Shown here piece after piece: positions 62,129 to 64,000 of a DNA stretch of 64,000 nucleotides. Numbering within the stretch: the stretch's first letter is position 1; every line of letters starts with the position of its first letter. The stretch comes from Haliclona indistincta (Eukaryota > Porifera > Demospongiae > Haplosclerida > Chalinidae). The notes beneath the pieces are model-generated. The model had not been told where the DNA came from and searched no databases. It worked only from the letters and a program-made list of their open reading frames with translations. The DNA lies in NCBI GenBank assembly GCA_964017065.1, contig OZ024785.1, positions 7,811,672 through 7,875,671 of the forward strand. Reading direction: 5' to 3'. A program made the translations under genes and the position numbers.

Positions 62129-62474
62129 CAAGAAAATTTCTATCGAAATCAAAAGGATGTAGGGATAAAGAAATCTACCACTGGTTCACAATGTAAACCA
62201 CAAGGAACAAGCATGGAATGATAACACGATTGACTTGCTAACAGACCACAAATCTCTACATCAGTGGCTGCTGTGGCGGACTATAGAGTTCAGCTATTTG
62301 CTGTTGACTGACACCTGCATGACGTGCATTGAATTGAATTCAGCTTGTGACATGGTCTGTTAGCAAGTCAATTGTGATACCATTCCATGCTTGTTCCTTG
62401 TTGGTTTACATTGTGAACCAGTGGTAGATTTCTTTATCCCCACATCCCTTTGATTTCGATAGAAATCTTCTTAA
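62129..62474. repeat. Long inverted repeat after copy C
   Basis: Same element as after copies A and B, here only about 36 bases after the stop codon because the leading 3'UTR is partly deleted. Arms about 62129-62263 and 62351-62474. Confidence 0.75.
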
Positions 62475-62600
62475 TTTTCTTGTTAATGTCCTTTTTTCAA
62501 TGAAGTGCAGTTCAATATCATGCATGTACCGAGCCGTCTTTGCTTCCACCATTAGTTTAGTTATCCGATGGTTTTTGTTTATTATTAATAATTAACAGCC

Positions 62601-62738
62601 GTCACAGCCGTCGAAGATGACAGCTAGTCGAAACAAGGAGCTAGTCGAAACAAGGACCTACGGAGAAATTTGAGAGAAGAGGTAGAGAGACAAGTAGCGA
62701 AAGCATTGAGTGACAATCCCGCTTCAGAACACACATGA
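62601..62738 (+). pseudogene. Scribble 3'-end fragment in unit 4
   Basis: Same truncated version as in unit 2: deletion giving GAC AGC TAG and a doubled GCTAGTCGAAACAAGGA. The shared lesion suggests that units 2 and 4 are closer relatives of each other than of unit 3, at least in this segment. Confidence 0.85.
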
Positions 62739-63375
62739 AAAAGCCATCAAAAATAGAGTCTGATGATCATTATTATTTTACCCCATTCCCAATTTTAACA
62801 TAAAATAACATTATTAGTCAGTGCTATTATTATTAATACTTGTATGGTACACGTGTACACTAACCTAGTATTTTTGTTCATTTTTTGTGTAAGACAGAAG
62901 GAATTATTTTATTATTATCCAGTTTCCAATCACAATGAGTGTTGTGTTCATGTGATAGTACTGTTCTAACAGACAATGTCGCAAGTTTTTAAATTATCTC
63001 ACATAGTCAAGATGGGTCTGTACTTAAGAAACTTCGATAAGACGCACATCTCAACAACTGCTTGTGCTACAGCAGAACCGCTTAGTACGTCCGCTTACGC
63101 CATTTAGTGTACGTACGTGTCTCATGATGGAGATTACAAGAACAATATTGACGCACCAATTTGAGAAACGGTGACCTCACTATGCTTTAACCACTTGACT
63201 AAGTAAAAATTCTAGTTAAAATTTGATGAAAAGTAAAATTAGGCTGTTATAGCTTTCTCAAATCAGCCATATCTATGGGCAAACACTACTAGAAAAACAT
63301 CGGACCCGCCCCCTTTTCGTTTTGCGGGAGAGGCCCTAGCTAGACTAGCTTGTACCCTAGCTAGTTTGGATAGTC

Positions 63376-64000
63376 ATGAAGTGTGCATCTCTCCTTCGAA
63401 GTGTTCTCTTCTTGCAGCTTGGAATATACGCTAATAGTATTGTCACTGACCCGCCTTTGACAACAAATGGAGGAACTGTCGACTTACCAGCAGTGGAGAA
63501 CGCTACCAACGTAAGTGTGTTCTGTGCAGTAACGTTTCAAGGTACTCCAGTCGCCACTGACTGGCTATTGGCATCGATCGGTATGACACCACAGCCTATC
63601 AGTTTCACTGATTCCAACTTTGTTCTTGAAAATGTTACAAGAAATAATAACTTCACTATTTTGTCGTTCACTCGAAGCGACCTTGATATGATGGTGTTGC
63701 AATGTACTAATGGATTTGTTGTAGGCGGCAATGAAGAAAGCGCGTTCTTCATACCAAGATTTATTGGTTAGTTGACAGTACATTGTAACACAGCTTCTTT
63801 TATATGCCATCAACTACAGAGCCTCCAGTACTGAGGAGAAAGTCTGCAGTAATGACAGTTGTGGAGAACAGTGAATTCTCCTTCAACATATCACAGTCAC
63901 TGGGCTACCCTCCTGATCCATCACAGAACAGTCAACGTGCTACACTAACGTATCAGTGGTTTCTCAATGGAGTACCCATCAACACAAACACCAGTATCAA
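63376..64000 (+). CDS. Array receptor copy D, cut by window end
   Basis: Exon 1 is 63376-63766 (391 nt: signal peptide plus Ig1), exon 2 begins at 63820 and runs off the window at 64000. The Ig1 protein is the same as the visible part of copy A. The second exon is almost identical to the other copies (EPPVLRRKSAVMTVVENSEF start). Nothing is broken in the visible part, so the gene should continue as in copies B and C. Confidence 0.85.

Overview
This is eukaryotic, animal DNA. Every protein gene is split by short GT-AG introns, many 3' splice sites sit against long CT microsatellites, and the proteins are metazoan (Ig and fibronectin type III (FN3) receptors, calcium-binding EGF repeats, Scribble with 16 LRRs plus PDZ domains, enkurin-domain protein, HS1BP3-like PX protein, UQCRB). 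Compact genes, sponge-like Ig/FN3 receptor families and abundant small foldback elements point to a demosponge, most likely Amphimedon or a relative. That identification is an inference; no species marker was searched.

Layout. 1-426: last exon of an unidentified plus-strand gene with a tyrosine motif and a PDZ-ligand-like C-terminus. 3.45-10.3 kb (minus): receptor A, 13 exons, 837 aa (signal peptide, four Ig, three FN3-like modules, TM, long tail ending KTTV). 12.1-24.2 kb (minus): paralogue receptor B, same exon phases, one membrane-proximal module missing, and two possible 3' ends. Its last large intron holds a 2-kb palindrome and a small transposon; two more inverted-repeat elements lie between its last FN3 exon and the TM exon. 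27.2-31.2 kb (plus): HS1BP3-like gene, then an ENKD1 orthologue. 31.6-32.1 kb: a minisatellite. 33.1-35.8 kb (minus): a four-EGF transmembrane protein with an unrecognised N-terminal domain. 37.2-37.6 kb (minus): UQCRB, sharing a 326-bp divergent promoter region with Scribble. 37.9-50.8 kb (plus): Scribble, 40 exons, 1547 aa, three PDZ domains instead of four. 50.7-64 kb (plus): a head-to-tail array of at least four copies of an Ig/FN3 receptor gene (A partial at a gap, B and C complete, D cut by the window end).

The most interesting part is the array. Each roughly 4-kb unit starts with a copied fragment of the Scribble last exon and 3'UTR, which shows where the duplication break fell. The three membrane-proximal modules, TM segment and tail are almost invariant, while the membrane-distal Ig domain (exon 1) differs in sequence and codon number between copies and looks exchanged as a cassette (copy A carries the copy D version). 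Each gene has a long inverted repeat just after its stop codon, a 60-nt intron with no stop in frame, and a tail with three NxxY motifs. Receptors A and B show a related history: one Ig exon is almost identical between them while their other exons have diverged. The window therefore reads as a family of diversifying surface receptors on both sides of conserved housekeeping and polarity genes. A self/non-self or immune recognition role is a reasonable hypothesis, not something the sequence proves.

Exon joins were made by hand from GT-AG sites and phase. All complete models have total lengths divisible by three. No database search was possible.
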